Shown: positions 36,425-48,160, counted from the stretch's first letter. The stretch: DNA of 64,000 nt from Mesostigma viride (GCA_009746045.1 RPFO01000276.1:866585-930584), one strand, 5' to 3'. Notes: generated from the sequence alone by a model not told the origin. Translations and numbers: made by a program.

Positions 36425-39288
36425 CCCCCTCCCCCCCCCTCCCCACCCCCCCCTCCCCTCCCCCCCTTTGCCCACCCACCTCAATGGAAAATTTGCGAGA
36501 GAAGGAACTTTGGTATGTCCGGCAGTCGATGATGCTGATCAGGTCATCCTGTATGTCAGGGTGCATGGCCCACGTCCACAGGGATAGTGCGTGTGGCAGC
36601 AAGGAGGCGGCAGACAGCAGAAAACCAACAAGATGATGAGCGTATGGTGCGGAGGTGAGCAGGCGCAGCCACCTGCAGGTACAAGGTAAATGTGTCCGCG
36701 GCAGTCTGAAGTGATTGCGGTGGCGATGAGGGCATGACAGCTAGAGACCGCATGCTGCACAGCAGCCAGACCCAAGGCTTGTCGTCTATCCGTTCCCCTG
36801 CCAGACGGGCAAGTTCCCCACACCTCACACACAGCGGCGGCAATCCACCACGCGCGGGAACCGATGGCCGACCACTCTCACGTGGTAGCATGCCATGCCC
36901 CGCATGATGGTCTGGCGGACAGTCCGCTAGCACATGCGCCTCTACTTCAAGCACAATTTCCCTCCTGCTGCCCCCGCTCTTCGCCCCCCCCCCCCCCCAA
37001 GCACGTCACTGGTTAACTGCCCATTCAGTTTCTCCCCTGCTTTGGGGCACAACCCATCATGACAGCACAGCCACCAGGCAGCATATAACGCTGGCGTGAT
37101 AACACTGGCATCCCGTGCTCCCTTGTACATGAGGACCCCACGTGGGGGCGACGTCCTGCAATATGACGGACGACCCCTACCAGGGCCATCCGCACGCTGG
37201 GCACCAGCGGGTGCATGCAGCGGTGGACATGGGTGTTGCACATGGGGGTAGCACATGGGGGTAGCGCATGTGATCAAGAGATGGGATCAAGGAATCCATG
37301 CAACAGCCCATCATCGCGCCGTCACGTCTTTGACAGATGATTTGTTCTCCAATACCCGCTGGCACAAATATCTGCTGATTGCCCCCCTGTGTGCTGGCAT
37401 TCCACCAATGAGCCAGTAGGCATGGCCACATGAACACGGCGCATGGCTTCTCGACACGCATGCGTTGGATGCGCGACACTTGTTAGTACAAGCGACAGTT
37501 GGGTGGGTTTGCGTGCACAAAGGGAATGAATACTAGGCACGAGCAACGGGCGACCACCATGCTACATTGGTCCAAGGTGACGCTTGTACTTGGGACAGCA
37601 GGGGCGCACAGCCACCTAAGCCACCTAAGGCACCTAAGCCATCTAAGGCAGGGCGAGGGAGCTTGCGTGATGGTGGCCGGTCGTGTGAAAAGGCAGCAGG
37701 ACACCCTCCTCTCCGTTCCCCACCAGTCCACAACATGCAAGTATACTCAACAACCCCACATTACTATACTACACGAACGTGCCCCATCCACACCCATACA
37801 TGGCCCGACGCCCTCTTCACCCACACAACCAGCCACAAGAGTCCTTCTCAGTGGCCAGCCCCGGCCCCACCACGGGTGGGCCCCACCATGTCCCCCACCA
37901 CGGATGGCCCCCACCTTGTCCCCCACGGCGATGTCCCGCCCGTTGGGGCTCCACGAGATGTTGATGTTTTCCCCTGGCATCTGCACCGTGGCCGTGCTCT
38001 GGCCGCCCACTGCAGCCGCCAGCAGGGACCACCCGCGGCAAGCAACAAGCAGACAGCCAGGTTAGCATCATTCGGCGTGCACACGCGCACAGTTTCAGTG
38101 GGCAGACGGCCACGCCTCCAAGAGCAGCGTGCAGGGCGGTGCCACCTACATGCCACGCGCTGCCACATGGTTGTGGCACGACCATGACGGTGGAGCTTCC
38201 AGCGGTTCGGACCGCAGGAACAGGATGATAAAAATATATCAATGACAGGGAAGCACACTGTCATCTGTCACATAGCCAGAAGCATGTGCAAGGACAAGGC
38301 AGGCCGCCGTGGTCGGTGCCCTAGGGCCATCCCAATGCCCGGGCAGGTACGCCGGTGTGCCAGAACAGGCATACTGCTGGCAACCATGCTCTCGCCACCG
38401 CGTGGCCAGGAGCAAAGTGGCGGGACCGGCAAGTCTAGGGAGCAAAGGCACCTCAGAGAAGAGCCAGGGAGAAAAGGCACCTCATCCAGGGACAGCGCTC
38501 AGGATGCTGTGACGGGTGCTAGCCCAGCGGTCGGTCCACCCATGCCATGGCCATGCACTCAGGGTGGCTGTGGTGTGGGGCAAGAGCAGGCCAAAATCTG
38601 TGGAACAGGGGTGGGGCGAGTCTTGAAACGCTGCCAGCGCAAGACCATGTCGCACGCGCACGCAGGCCGTACCGCGCGTGTCCCATAGGCGGACCGTCTT
38701 GTCGGCGGATATCGTCGCCAGCACGTCCGGGTTGCTGGGATGCCAGCACAGCTGGTCCACGGTGTCCGTGTGGCCCCTCAGCTCAAGCTCCTTCTCTTTC
38801 ACCTGCGCAGGACAAGAACCAATGGTGGAAGCAAGCCTCCAGGTGAGCCCTTTGCCCGTCCTATCTGAAGTAGGTAGCCCGGAAGCAAAAGGATAGTTGG
38901 GCGAGGAAGAAAGCGGTAGCCAGTTCAAGAGGAAAACGAAAAGGTACGTCTGCCAAGAAGAAAAAACTGCCAAGCACTGCGGAATTCTACCCACCACGCC
39001 ATTATGTGGGTCCAACGTGTAGACACGAGCGGTGTGATCCACCGAGCCGCTGGCCAGCTTCCTGCCCGTGCAGTTCCAACCCACCGTGTGAACCTGCAAC
39101 AAGAGCCGGGGTCAATGCAACCTGTAAGTACGAATAGCATTGTTCTTTTTGTTTGCATACCGCGTCGTGAAGGCAGTGCAGTCCCGAGAAAAATTGCCAC
39201 AAAAAGTAGTGAACTGTACCTTCTTTTTGTGACCAAAATATTCCTTGGTCTGAAGCCCTTTGAACTTTTCGGATTCTAAAAAGGCCAT
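27163..39288 (-). CDS. THOC3: THO complex subunit 3 (TEX1), WD40 mRNA-export factor
   Basis: WD40 beta-propeller subunit of the nuclear THO/TREX complex, which couples transcription to mRNA export. Eleven exons were deduced: 39288-39220, 39093-38995, 38802-38673, 38009-37915, 36548-36480, 35585-35528, 34693-34594, 32991-32905, 28641-28563, 27866-27728, 27194-27163. They join in phase to 957 bases (318 residues plus TGA), close to plant TEX1 length. Landmarks: start FKGLQTKEYFGHKKK; WNCTGRKLASGSVDHTARV; DQLCWHPSNPDVLATISADK with TVRLWDTR; GENINISWSPNGRDIAVGDK; VNEFSWS; IVTYPEFKSVHAVESHTGGA; CFATGGADG; VRTLSFSNNGQYLASGSEDS; PCRAALNSVKWNPKHMLLAH with AGDD; GCIRVFGFAQ at the end. PCRAA.NSV.WNPK favours plant TEX1 over animal THOC3. 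Coding sequence is only 8% of the gene; the longest intron (28,642-32,904) carries a 2.8 kb minisatellite. Confidence 0.93.
28751..31551. repeat. 56 bp minisatellite, 50 copies, in THOC3 intron 8
   Basis: GGGAACCATG starts every 56 bases, followed by ACTACCTTATGCGTGGTCAC, AAAGCCACCTATATACGG and CGACCATA. The span is exactly fifty periods. Variation is confined to a few sites: CTACC/ATACC/GTACC, TTATGCG/TTCTGCG/TTGTGCG, CAAAG/CAGAG/CAACG and GGCGACC/GGCAACC. Variant patterns recur in blocks, for example a seven-unit segment near 29,300 reappears near 29,640, which points to stepwise segmental amplification. Confidence 0.97.
33162..33303. repeat. 71 bp tandem duplication
   Basis: CTCTAATTATTGACAGTTTC through AAGTATCAAATAACAT and GGTGTGGCTA is present twice, at 33,162 and 33,233, with a handful of differences. 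It lies in THOC3 intron 7. Confidence 0.85.
33891..34040. repeat. 25 bp minisatellite, about 6 copies
   Basis: Units of the form GCCAAACAATAGCT plus CTCCTCAT or TTACTCAT repeat through this part of THOC3 intron 7. Confidence 0.85.
34340..34556. repeat. 30 bp minisatellite, about 7 copies
   Basis: Units CCTCACTCCTGCTACCCCAA followed by GGCCGCAA repeat just downstream (in transcript sense) of THOC3 exon 7, which ends at 34,594. Confidence 0.85.
36024..36478 (-). repeat. 450 bp G-rich tract directly behind a THOC3 5' splice site
   Basis: On the plus strand this is almost pure CCCCCCTCC. THOC3 is transcribed from the minus strand, so the pre-mRNA reads GTGGGTGGG at the exon 5 donor (36,479) and then about 450 bases of GGGGGGAGG. 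Many runs of four or more Gs separated by one or two bases predict RNA and DNA G-quadruplexes. Proline- and glycine-rich open frames over it are trivial products of the tract. Confidence 0.9.
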
Positions 39289-39841
39289 CCCTCTTTTCCC
39301 AAAGAATACGGCGCTGCCCTGGATAAGATACGGTCCACAATAGACGAAGAATACCTAGTCCAGAGTGACAAGCCCGGGCGCTTCCAGGGTTACAGTTCTT
39401 AATAAGCCTTATTAACAGATCGTTCTAAATAGATATGCTATGCTCATTTTCTATGCATGGCTGCTCGCATCAGTGTTGAAGTACATTCGGTAATTTGCGC
39501 CTCCACAGTGCGACAAGCTGAATTTGTGCAGGGCTTACAACTCAAGGTGAATAGTGAATACCAAGTTACCCATTTATAAATCAAATTACCGGCCTCCTTT
39601 TATTGCGGGTGTGCACGCTGGCACCGGTGCGCGCCTAGTGCCTAATTAACCGTGCAGAGCCGTGCGCAGCTTATGCTGCCACTCATCGACTCATCGTCCG
39701 CTGGTTTTGCACGAGTGCTTGCCGCGCTCGAGGGCCACCGGCCACGTTGTCTTGGTCCCTTGCCACGTTGTGTCAAGTGTTGGTCCGTTGCCTTGGCGCG
39801 GCACTTGCCAATTGCCACGTGTTGAGCTTGCGGTCGTGCGC

Positions 39842-40051
39842 GGAAGCGCATAATTTGGCTCTGATGACACAAACTCTAGTGCGGGGGTGAGTGCGGGGTT
39901 CCGGGACACCACCGCACTAAGTCCGACGCGCCTGCCCAGGCCACGCCGCGCCGGACCGGCACACGAGTTACGCGGGAAAAAAGGGCCTGCCGCGCCAATT
40001 ACTGTAGGACTTGGCTAATTTCTTTGTTGACTACAAGCGCAGTCAAGGATG
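39842..40051 (+). repeat. Left terminal inverted repeat of the Mutator-like element
   Basis: GC-rich, 210 bases. The outer end is GGAAGCGCATAATTTGGC, the inner end AAGCGCAGTCAAGGATG. It contains GTGCGGGGGTGAGTGCGGGG. Confidence 0.93.
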
Positions 40052-40409
40052 ATAAAACGTAGCAATGGCGGACATGTTAGGGTGATGCTCGGCTTAGGGA
40101 CAGTGGACATGTTTGAGTGATTGCTCGCCAGACTCGAGCTCGCTGGCATACACGTCCGTGGCACCCTCGGCATTTAGCTGGGTTGACGCAAATCCTTGTA
40201 CTGTTTACTGGTGTGTGCGATAATAAAGGAATGGTTATGCACGACATCTAAATGCGAATATCACACAAAAACTGGTTCCTGGAATTCTCGCGAGCTGCGC
40301 GGTGTATGACTGGCGCTTTCCGTTTTTAATTTGCTTCTCGCCTTTTGTGCTCCAAACAGGGGGGTCGTTTACATCCACTGCAACAAAGTGCTCGTGACCT
40401 CCAGCTTTC

Positions 40410-43400
40410 ATGGCCCGGCCCTGCCTTTGCTGCTTGACCAGCACCAGACAGGGTGTGCTGGTGGCCATCCTCGCAATTTTTCTAGCGGTCAGCGGCATCG
40501 TGTGGGTCTGTGCCTTAGGTAAGGCGTTAAGCCCTTATTCCAGTTTCTGTCCAAATGGCACATCATATTAACTGTACTTGCTTCGTCTTGCGCATGCGGA
40601 CCCCCCCCTTGTTAATGATGCGTTGTCCTGACATTAGCTTCGCATGTGCATTAATGGGACGTGTTCCCGATGTGCATATTTCGGCCCATTATTACTTCAA
40701 CATACAATTTCATGGCGATATTAACTATATGAATTAAATGCATTTCCTCTTTCCTTAATCCTTCTAGTTATACCCTTTTTTCATGTTTGGTTGGTGGTTA
40801 TCCATGTAGGGCATGTGGCGGTGCAAGAGCGCGCGCGGGTGCCTGCGAAGTTTTCAGTTGTCGCGCCCATCAACCCAGGTAAGCAAGGAGTAGAGGGAAA
40901 GACTAAGAATATATTTTCTGAATTTCTAGGTCATAGTTGTCCTTTTGCACGAGATGGAAGCGTTATGCCATGGGGCTTTATGGTTGGGTAATAGCCCTCC
41001 TGAGAACGGCTTGCTCTGCAACTTTGTTGGTATGTTCATACCTTGTCACGCGGCAATGTGGTGCAGATCTTCATGCATCCACATGGTGGATCACCTTGGC
41101 GTTATTGGCACTACATGTTGGTCTGAGGTAAGGAATCCATGCTACCCTAAAACGACTAATGCACTGAATGCTCCTCTTTCAGTTTCCAGCGGAATACACA
41201 ATGATGAGTTGTTTCAGATACTTCTTGGCGCCACGTGCGGCACGCGGTGGGCCTAGCCTATTGGGATCTAGCGGAAGCTATTCTTAAGTTAGGGTTTATT
41301 TTTGGAGTTATATTGGCAGCCCCATGCAGCTATGCCTAGACTTGCTTGGCCATTTTGAGGTGCGATCGAGGTAGTTCATAACTTCTTTCTTCGCTGCCCT
41401 TTTTCCTTTTGCGCGTTGCTGAGCAGGGATATGCCGAGGTGCTCTCCTTATGTCCATGTCTGCATTTGGCACAAGGCACAATGCATCGCTCCAAAACGGC
41501 AGTCAGTTCGGCGACCCAGGCATCGCGGTATTGTTCGCCGCCTTCTCGCTCGGCGTAAAGCGGTGCGGCAACGCAAGCATCCTTCCTCACAGCGCGGGGA
41601 AAGCATCCCTCCCCCTCCCCCGCCACCTTCCCCGCAAAGGGAAATAGTGTGGCATATGATACGTTTCGTACGCAGACTATACATCATACGCAGCTTTGCC
41701 GTACGGATGTTAAACGTATGCCTACGGATACGCGTACTCTTGCGTATTACGTACTCTCACGTATTATCTTTCTCTGCTTCCCCGCCACCCCCACCGCCAC
41801 CGCCACCGCCACCGCCACCGCCACCGCCACCGCCACCGCCACCGCCACCTTCTCCGCCACCTTCTCCGCCACTTTCTCCGCCACCTTCCCATGTTGGAGC
41901 ACCTCCACCTGCGGCAGCGCCGGCACCGATTGGTCAGCACGGCGGACAACCGTTTTCCAACGTACGTTGCCCTTCCATGTCGTTATCTCATTTTCCCGTT
42001 CGAACTCGCTCATGCTTGGTAGCGACATGGTCTGGAATGTTCTTGTTGTAAGCATCTTTCCATGATAATGGAGTTATTTGCATATAAGGCAGTTAGTGAG
42101 CTTCATAATGGCAACTTATGTTTATGGCGTCCCCAGCTAATTGCACCCACCAAATCCATGACTATGTTGTAACTTGTAATTAGTTTCTGAACATCGTGTT
42201 TAATTTCTTATGTTGCTGACCCAAAACAGGGAAGTTCAAGACAAAATCCAACACCAGTGCCCAGTTGTGAAGGCACAAACAAGGCAACCAGGAAAAGGAA
42301 GGCCTCCTACAAGTGTGCTCGCAGAGGTATTTCTGGGAGGCGCTGCTGTGACAACACGGGCACCCATCCGGACAATCCACTTGTGGCCGGCCTTGAACCA
42401 CTTCAATTCGTTGGCTCTCATTTATACTGCACGGGGTGCGCGGATGCTGTACGCTCCAAGAAAAGGTACGCTTGGGTATGCGCGTGTTGTTTTTACTCTA
42501 CATGTCATCAATACATTGAACAACCTTTTTCTGATTTGCGTCGTTTATCAAGCACAGTCTCTTAGTTGCCTTAGCTTTCATGGTGTTCACCAAGGCCATA
42601 TCAAATATTGTAGTAGTGCATAATGTAACTCTTTTGGCTGAATGTTCTTTGGGTTTTGTTGATTGGCCTGTGATTGGTCTTTATGGCCTGCTAGTTTTGG
42701 TTTACGGTATGGTTTTGCTTGGAAATAGATTTTTATTCTACAGAAGCCTTATTGCAGCGTTTATGGTAGATGAGCCCGTTTGGCAGCCCTATGCCGGGCG
42801 TAATCTTATCTTAACCTCGTGGCTTGTCCTTTCCTACTAGCACATTACTGACAAGCCACACACAACATGGGGTCGCAAGAAAACCTTAGCATAGCGCTCC
42901 ATGGGGTGTTCATGGCAAGCCCAATGCGTGGTGGCTAAATGTTTAACCTTACTCGGGGGCTCGGCGTGCCATGCTTCCAAGTTCGTTGTCTCTTTTCATT
43001 AATATAACTCTCCCCATTTGTTACCCATTTGTCCCGCATTGTCTTACATGAATGCTTTGTACTTTGCTGTATTCCGTGTTTGTGGCGTTTCAATATCGAG
43101 CAGCACCTTGAGCACTACGGAGATTAACCAATTTATTGACGCCCTGAAGCCTTACCCCAATGTTGACTGCGGTCAAATATATGAGACCCCCAAGCTCGCT
43201 AATCAGGCGCTCGACAAAGCCAACAAGCAAGAGCTCAAGAATGGGCCCCTAAATTTTCACGACCTCAACTGGGTGTTGGTGTTTTGCGATAAAGGTCCAA
43301 AGCAAAGGGTCCTTTTGCGATCTAGCTTACCAACCAACAGAACCGCTGACTATTTGAGCGGCGAGGGCGAAAGGGCAAACTGCAAGCCTCGTTGTAGACG

Positions 43401-44252
43401 AAACGAGAGCAATGCACAAAAGACATCAAAAGCTTGCGCCCCGCCTTCGGACGCCCCACTGGATGCCGCCCCGGCTGCCGTGCCCTCTGCCCCGGCTGCG
43501 GTGCCCTCCGCCCCGGCTGCCGTGCCCTGCGCCCCGGCTGCCGTGCCCTCCGCCCCGGCTGCCGTGCCCTGCGCCCCGGCTGCCGTGCCCTCCGCCCCGG
43601 CTGCCGTGCCCTGCGCCCCGGCTGCCGTGCCATGCGCCCCGGCTGCCGTGCCCTCCGCCCCGGCTGCCGTGCCCTGCGCCCCGCTGCCGTGCCCTCCGCC
43701 CCGGCTGCGGTGCCCTCCGCCCCGGCTGCGGTGCCCTCCGCCCCGGCTGCGGCGCCCTCCGCCCCGGCTGCCGTGCCCTGCGCCCCGGCTGCTGTGCCCT
43801 CCGCCCTGGCTGCGGTGCCCTGCGCCCCGGCTGCTGTGCCCTCCGCCCCGGCTGCTGTGCCCTCCGCCCCGGCTGCCGTGCCCTGCGCCCCGGCTGCCGT
43901 GCCCTGCGCCCCGGCTGCCGTGCCCTGCGCCCCGGCTGCCGTGCCCTCCGCCCCGGCTGCCGTGCCCTGCGCCCCGGCTGCGGTGCCCTCCGCCCCGGCT
44001 GCGGTGCCCTCCGCCCCGGCTGCGGTGCCCTCCGCCCCGGCTGCCGTGCCCTGCGCCCCGGCTGCCGTGCCCTGCGCCCCGGCTGCCGTGCCCTGCGCCC
44101 CGGCTGCCGTGCCCTGCGCCCCGGCTGCCGTGCCCTCCGCCCCGGCTGCCGTGCCATGCGCCCCGGCTGCGGTGCCCTCCGCCCCGCGGGGTGCATCATC
44201 AACATTAGCTGCCGGACAAGAAGTGCAGGAGGATGATCCGGACAGCGATTCA

Positions 44253-44336
<84 letters not shown>

Positions 44337-45839
44337 CGACTGCCCGACTGCCCGACGGCCCGACGGCCCGACTGCCCGACTGTCCGACTGCCCGACTGCC
44401 CGACTGCCCGACTGCCCGACTGCCCGACTGCCCAACTGCCCGACTGCCCGACTGCCCGACTGCCCGACTGCCCGACTGCCCGACTGCCCGACTGCCCGAC
44501 TGTCCGACTGCCCGACTGCCCGACTGCCCGACTGCCCGACTGCCCGACTGCCCGACTGCCCGACTGCCCGACTGCCCGACTGTCCGACTGCCCGACTGCC
44601 CGACTGCCCGACTGCCCAACTGCCCGACTTCCCGACTGCCCGACTGCCCGACTGCCCGACTGCCCGACTGCCCGACTGTCCGACTGCCCGACTGCCCGAC
44701 TGCCCGACTTCCCGACTGCCCGACTGCCCGACTGCCCGACTGCCCGACTGCCCGACTGCCCGACTGCCCGACTGCCCGACTGCCCGACTGCCCGACTGCC
44801 GACTGCCCGACTGCCCGACTGCCCGACTCCCGACTGCCCGACTTCCCGACTGCCCGACTGCCCGACTGCCCGACTGCCCGACTGCCGACTGCCCGACTGC
44901 CCGACTGCCGACTGCCCGACTGCCCGACTGCCGACTGCCCGACTGCCCGACTGCCGACTGCCCGACTGCCGACTGCCCGACTGCCCGACTGCCCGACTGC
45001 CCGACTGCCCGACTGCCCGACTGCCCGACTGCCCGACTGCCCGACTGCCCGACTGCCCGACTGCCCGACTGCCCGACTGCCCGACTGCCCGACTGCCCGA
45101 CTGCCCGACTGCCCGACTGCCCGACTGCCCGACTGCCGGGCTGCCCGACTGCCCGACTGCCGGACTGCCCGACTGTCCGACTGCCCGACTGCCCGACTGC
45201 CCGACTGCCGACTGCCCGACTGCCCGACTGCCCGACTGCCCGACTGCCCGACTGCCCGACTGCCCGACTGCCCGACTGCCCGACTGCCCGACTGCCCGAC
45301 TGCCCGACTGCCCGACTGCCCGACTGCCCGACTGCCCGACTGCCCGACTGCCCGACTGCCCGACTGCCCGACTGCCCGACTGCCCGACTTCCCGACTGCC
45401 CGACTGCCCGACTGCCCAACTGCCCGACTGCCCGACTGCCAACCTAACGAACTCCCTCTCACTGCGTCTCTCTCTGCTGGGCTTCCTTTTCCCTTTTTCT
45501 CCCCCGTTATTGTATTGTGGTTGTGCATGTGCATGTAATGCCCATATGTACGCAAATAGAAAAAGAGATTCCTGAAGTTTTTCATCCATAGCTTGTCACG
45601 AATCATTGTTTGTGTGTGGTTGAGTCCAGGGTTCTAAACTCAGTGCTTGTCTATTTGCTCTTAATGCAGGAGGTGGTGACCGAGCTTTCGGCATGAAGAT
45701 TCCAAGACTACCCTCATATTGGAGCATTATCAGCTGGCAGCTGCAAATGCCCAAGGGCTGCAATGGATGGAGCTCTCGAGTTGAAGGGCCCATTATCATA
45801 AAGGCCTGCCTTCACGTTGGCCATGTTACACAGTCATGA
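40410..45839 (+). CDS. Proline-rich membrane or wall glycoprotein-like gene inside the transposon
   Basis: Function unknown. Exon 1 (40,410-40,518) encodes MARPCLCC, then a hydrophobic helix [19 protein letters not shown], a likely signal anchor. Exon 2 (40,810-40,878) joins in phase. A third open stretch from about 40,937 has uncertain ends. A proline-rich exon ends at 41,961 with [11 protein letters not shown]. In phase with it, 42,230-42,465 encodes a basic, Cys-rich segment ([32 protein letters not shown]) that could bind zinc. In phase again, 43,104 onward encodes a unique segment ([20 protein letters not shown]) and then (PAAVPSA)n repeats. Here the frame breaks near 43,680 at a one-base deletion. 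A last exon, 45,670-45,839, ends in TGA with AATAAA at 45,843. The layout recalls algal hydroxyproline-rich glycoproteins, but no pherophorin or other named domain is visible. A captured host gene is possible. Confidence 0.42.
43472..44187 (+). repeat. 21 bp coding minisatellite ([14 protein letters not shown])n
   Basis: About 34 units of GCCCCGGCTGCCGTGCCCTC plus one base. The 21 base length equals seven codons, so expansion keeps frame. The unit at about 43,680 reads GCCCCGCTGCC with one G missing, which moves the frame from Pro-Ala-Ala-Val to Pro-Arg-Leu. The original frame stays open after the deletion down to 45,575. Confidence 0.92.
44252..44338. repeat. (ACGC)n tetranucleotide tract
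   Basis: About 21 perfect copies of ACGC lie between the 21 bp and the 8 bp repeats. In the original frame of the proline-rich gene they read Thr-His-Ala-Arg. Confidence 0.95.
44339..45438. repeat. 8 bp (CTGCCCGA)n tract, about 1.1 kb
   Basis: Roughly 137 copies of CTGCCCGA. Substitutions give CTGTCCGA, CTTCCCGA or CTGCCCAA, and CTGCCGA units carry one-base deletions, clustered at about 44,795-44,960 and at 45,210. Since 8 is not a multiple of three, every frame cycles through the same 24 base period (Leu-Pro-Asp-Cys-Pro-Thr-Ala-Arg; on the other strand Ala-Val-Gly-Gln-Ser-Gly-Ser-Arg) and lacks stops, which produces very long meaningless frames on both strands. Confidence 0.95.
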
Positions 45840-47950
45840 ATGAATAAATTAATAAACACGTAGACAGCGTCAGCATATTTCCTGATGGAATGGGGAAGGG
45901 GGGATGGGGACAGTCATAAGCTAGCCGCAGTGGTGCAGTATCATGTGTCTTATATGCATACTGCTATAAAACTGGGCACCTTGAAAATTTTCCTCGTGGG
46001 CTAGCTAGGATCCATGCGACAACTGGATGATTGTGAGGTTCTTCAACATCTACCTGGTCAGTAATAAAGTTGCAGTAGTAAGTAAAGTTGCAGGTGGCCG
46101 GCCAACACAAGGTATGCGTTGCTAACATTCAACACATGCATGCGTCTGCTGATTTAATAATGCATACCGATGCTGGTTGACCTTGATAGCTAATTTATTG
46201 GCGGATCCACACGTCACGTTGCCGTAAGTAATAATCATAAGATGTCATGATTGACTGCGTCAACGAGCATACATCCCCATTGGAATGGTTGAGCAATGAG
46301 CCCCGACCAAATTATCAGTCAAACCTTAATTTGGGTTGAAAGAGCGTCAAACACATTCTTGATTGTCCAAATTCTTACTATATGATCTGACGTGCATCCA
46401 TCCTCACAATGCCAATGGCCGCTATCTCATGGATGACAGGAACATGTTTCCTGCTCTAAAATTAAATTAAATAAATTATAGCATGCCTCGGTGGGGTGGG
46501 CATGTAGCACCTAGAGTGCTTTCCAGTCCCTGTAAGTTGCACAGTGGGAAAGGGGCAAAGACACCTGCGTCCTCACTCATGCCCGAAGGCAGGCCACAGC
46601 TGCGTTCAACGCTCGTTGGACTATGGCAAACTGTGGGTGTGCTAAAGCTGAAATATGCGCGAGTATGCTGGTATGTTGGCTGCTCTCTAAGGACCGAGCC
46701 ACTGATGGCCAGTGGTGGAATCATCTTGCACGTAGTCTAGCTAGCCAACCCCAACACTGTCCCAAGGTACCTAGCCACAAAGACCCCACTAGCTGCAGGC
46801 ATGGGTGCCAACAAAGTGTGATTCGGCTAGGATCGGCTCCCAAACATGCGAGCCATACATGTGTGCTTTACATTTACGCACACACTGACAACCTCAGCCC
46901 AGGTCGATCCACGTTGGTTGACATTAGACAACGTATTGACGCTGTAATTACCAAATAAGCAAAAAAGCTCACCATGGGCTCAACAATTTTCAGGCACGGC
47001 ATGTGCACGGCAGTTGCCTGCACCTATTTTACAATGCACGTCAGTGGTAAAAAGCTTGGTACTGTATTTCATTGATATTTGTAATGCCATCCTTGCCTGC
47101 ATGTCCCAAGGGCTACTCCAAAAAAAGAAGAAGCAGTATCAACGACAAGCTTTCTACTTTAGGACACAAGGATCCCTATACAAACACTCATACAAGAACA
47201 AACCCAGCATTCAACAAACCCATCACCAAATGATACAGTGGTCAGTCACACTCTGCAACACTAAACTTGAAGGATACAGCAACACTAGCAACCTACGCAA
47301 AATAAGCAAGATACTGTAACAGATACATGTGGTCCAGTTCCCAGATACGGGCTGACAGTTCCGCGAGGGCCGACAAGGTGTGCTACCAAGCTTTACGCAG
47401 AAAATCAGAAGAGAAAGGCGCGCACGATGACCGCGTCCAGACGCATTTCCCGGTATATCTCTTCAAGGTCTACTTGGAAACTTGGTAGCGAGGTATGGAG
47501 AGGCAATGCATAAAAAGCTCGGAAGCTAACGAGAGAAGGCAGGGTGGGGGGAAGAAGACAGGACGGGACGTTGGAGGAACGCATGAGACGGAGGGAGGGA
47601 GCGAGCAAGGGAGGGAGGGAGGGAGAAAAAAACGAGAGAGGGAAAGATTGCCAGACAAAAGATCGATTCGAAGAGGAAACTAAGTGTGCCGACATTACTG
47701 CGAGTAGAGAAAGCAGAATTTTTATTGCTATGGATCCCAGGGACGTCAAAGACTGTTTGTCTCCTACTTTAGACAAATTAGGGTCCGATGATTATACTTT
47801 AGAACAACCATGGCATTCTCGTCGCCCAACTTCCCGGCTGCGCAATTGCCAGGCAATAGTCACTACTGCATCACAAAGAAACCAGATTTTTGCCACCTTC
47901 AAGCGTAAATTGCCAGCACCTTGGCAAAAATAATGCAATGATGCCAATTG

Positions 47951-48160
47951 CATCCTTGACTGCGCTTGTAGTCAACAAAGAAATTAGCCAAGTCCTACAG
48001 TAATTGGCGCGGCAGGCCCTTTTTTCCCGCGTAACTCGTGTGCCGGTCCGGCGCGGCGTGGCCTGGGCAGGCGCGTCGGACTTAGTGCGGTGGTGTCCCG
48101 GAACCCCGCACTCACCCCCGCACTAGAGTTTGTGTCATCAGAGCCAAATTATGCGCTTCC
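47951..48160 (-). repeat. Right terminal inverted repeat of the Mutator-like element
   Basis: Exact reverse complement of 39,842-40,051 as far as can be read by eye. The outer end is TTATGCGCTTCC at 48,160, followed directly by the 9 bp target duplication. Confidence 0.93.

Larger units (their letters stand above)
39842..48160. mobile_element. Mutator-like DNA transposon, 8.3 kb
   Basis: Two 210 bp terminal inverted repeats (39,842-40,051 and 47,951-48,160) begin GGAAGCGCATAATTTGGC and appear identical over their whole length when compared by eye. They are flanked by the 9 bp duplication GTCGTGCGC (39,833-39,841 and 48,161-48,169). Long terminal inverted repeats with a 9 bp target duplication are the hallmarks of Mutator-like elements. 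Identical repeats imply recent movement. The interior holds a spliced proline-rich gene on the plus strand and about 2 kb (45.85-47.95 kb) without recognisable coding sequence. No Mutator transposase or zinc-finger/SWIM signature was found, so the element is likely non-autonomous. It sits about 550 bases upstream of the THOC3 start codon. Confidence 0.88.

Noticed and set aside
35622-36636. Proline-rich and glycine-rich frames around 36.0-36.6 kb
   Set aside because: They come from the C/G tract in THOC3 intron 5. The real coding piece here is the 23-codon exon 36,480-36,548 on the minus strand.
40235-40498. Minus-strand frame overlapping the first transposon exon
   Set aside because: The plus-strand exon with ATG, a hydrophobic helix and a GTAAGG donor that joins the next exon in phase is better supported.
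43322-45606. Very long minus-strand frames (over 700 codons) of AVGQSGSR and QPGRRAR repeats
   Set aside because: They are the antisense reading of the 21 bp and 8 bp repeats. No unique domain precedes them, and the plus-strand exons with matching splice phases explain the region better.
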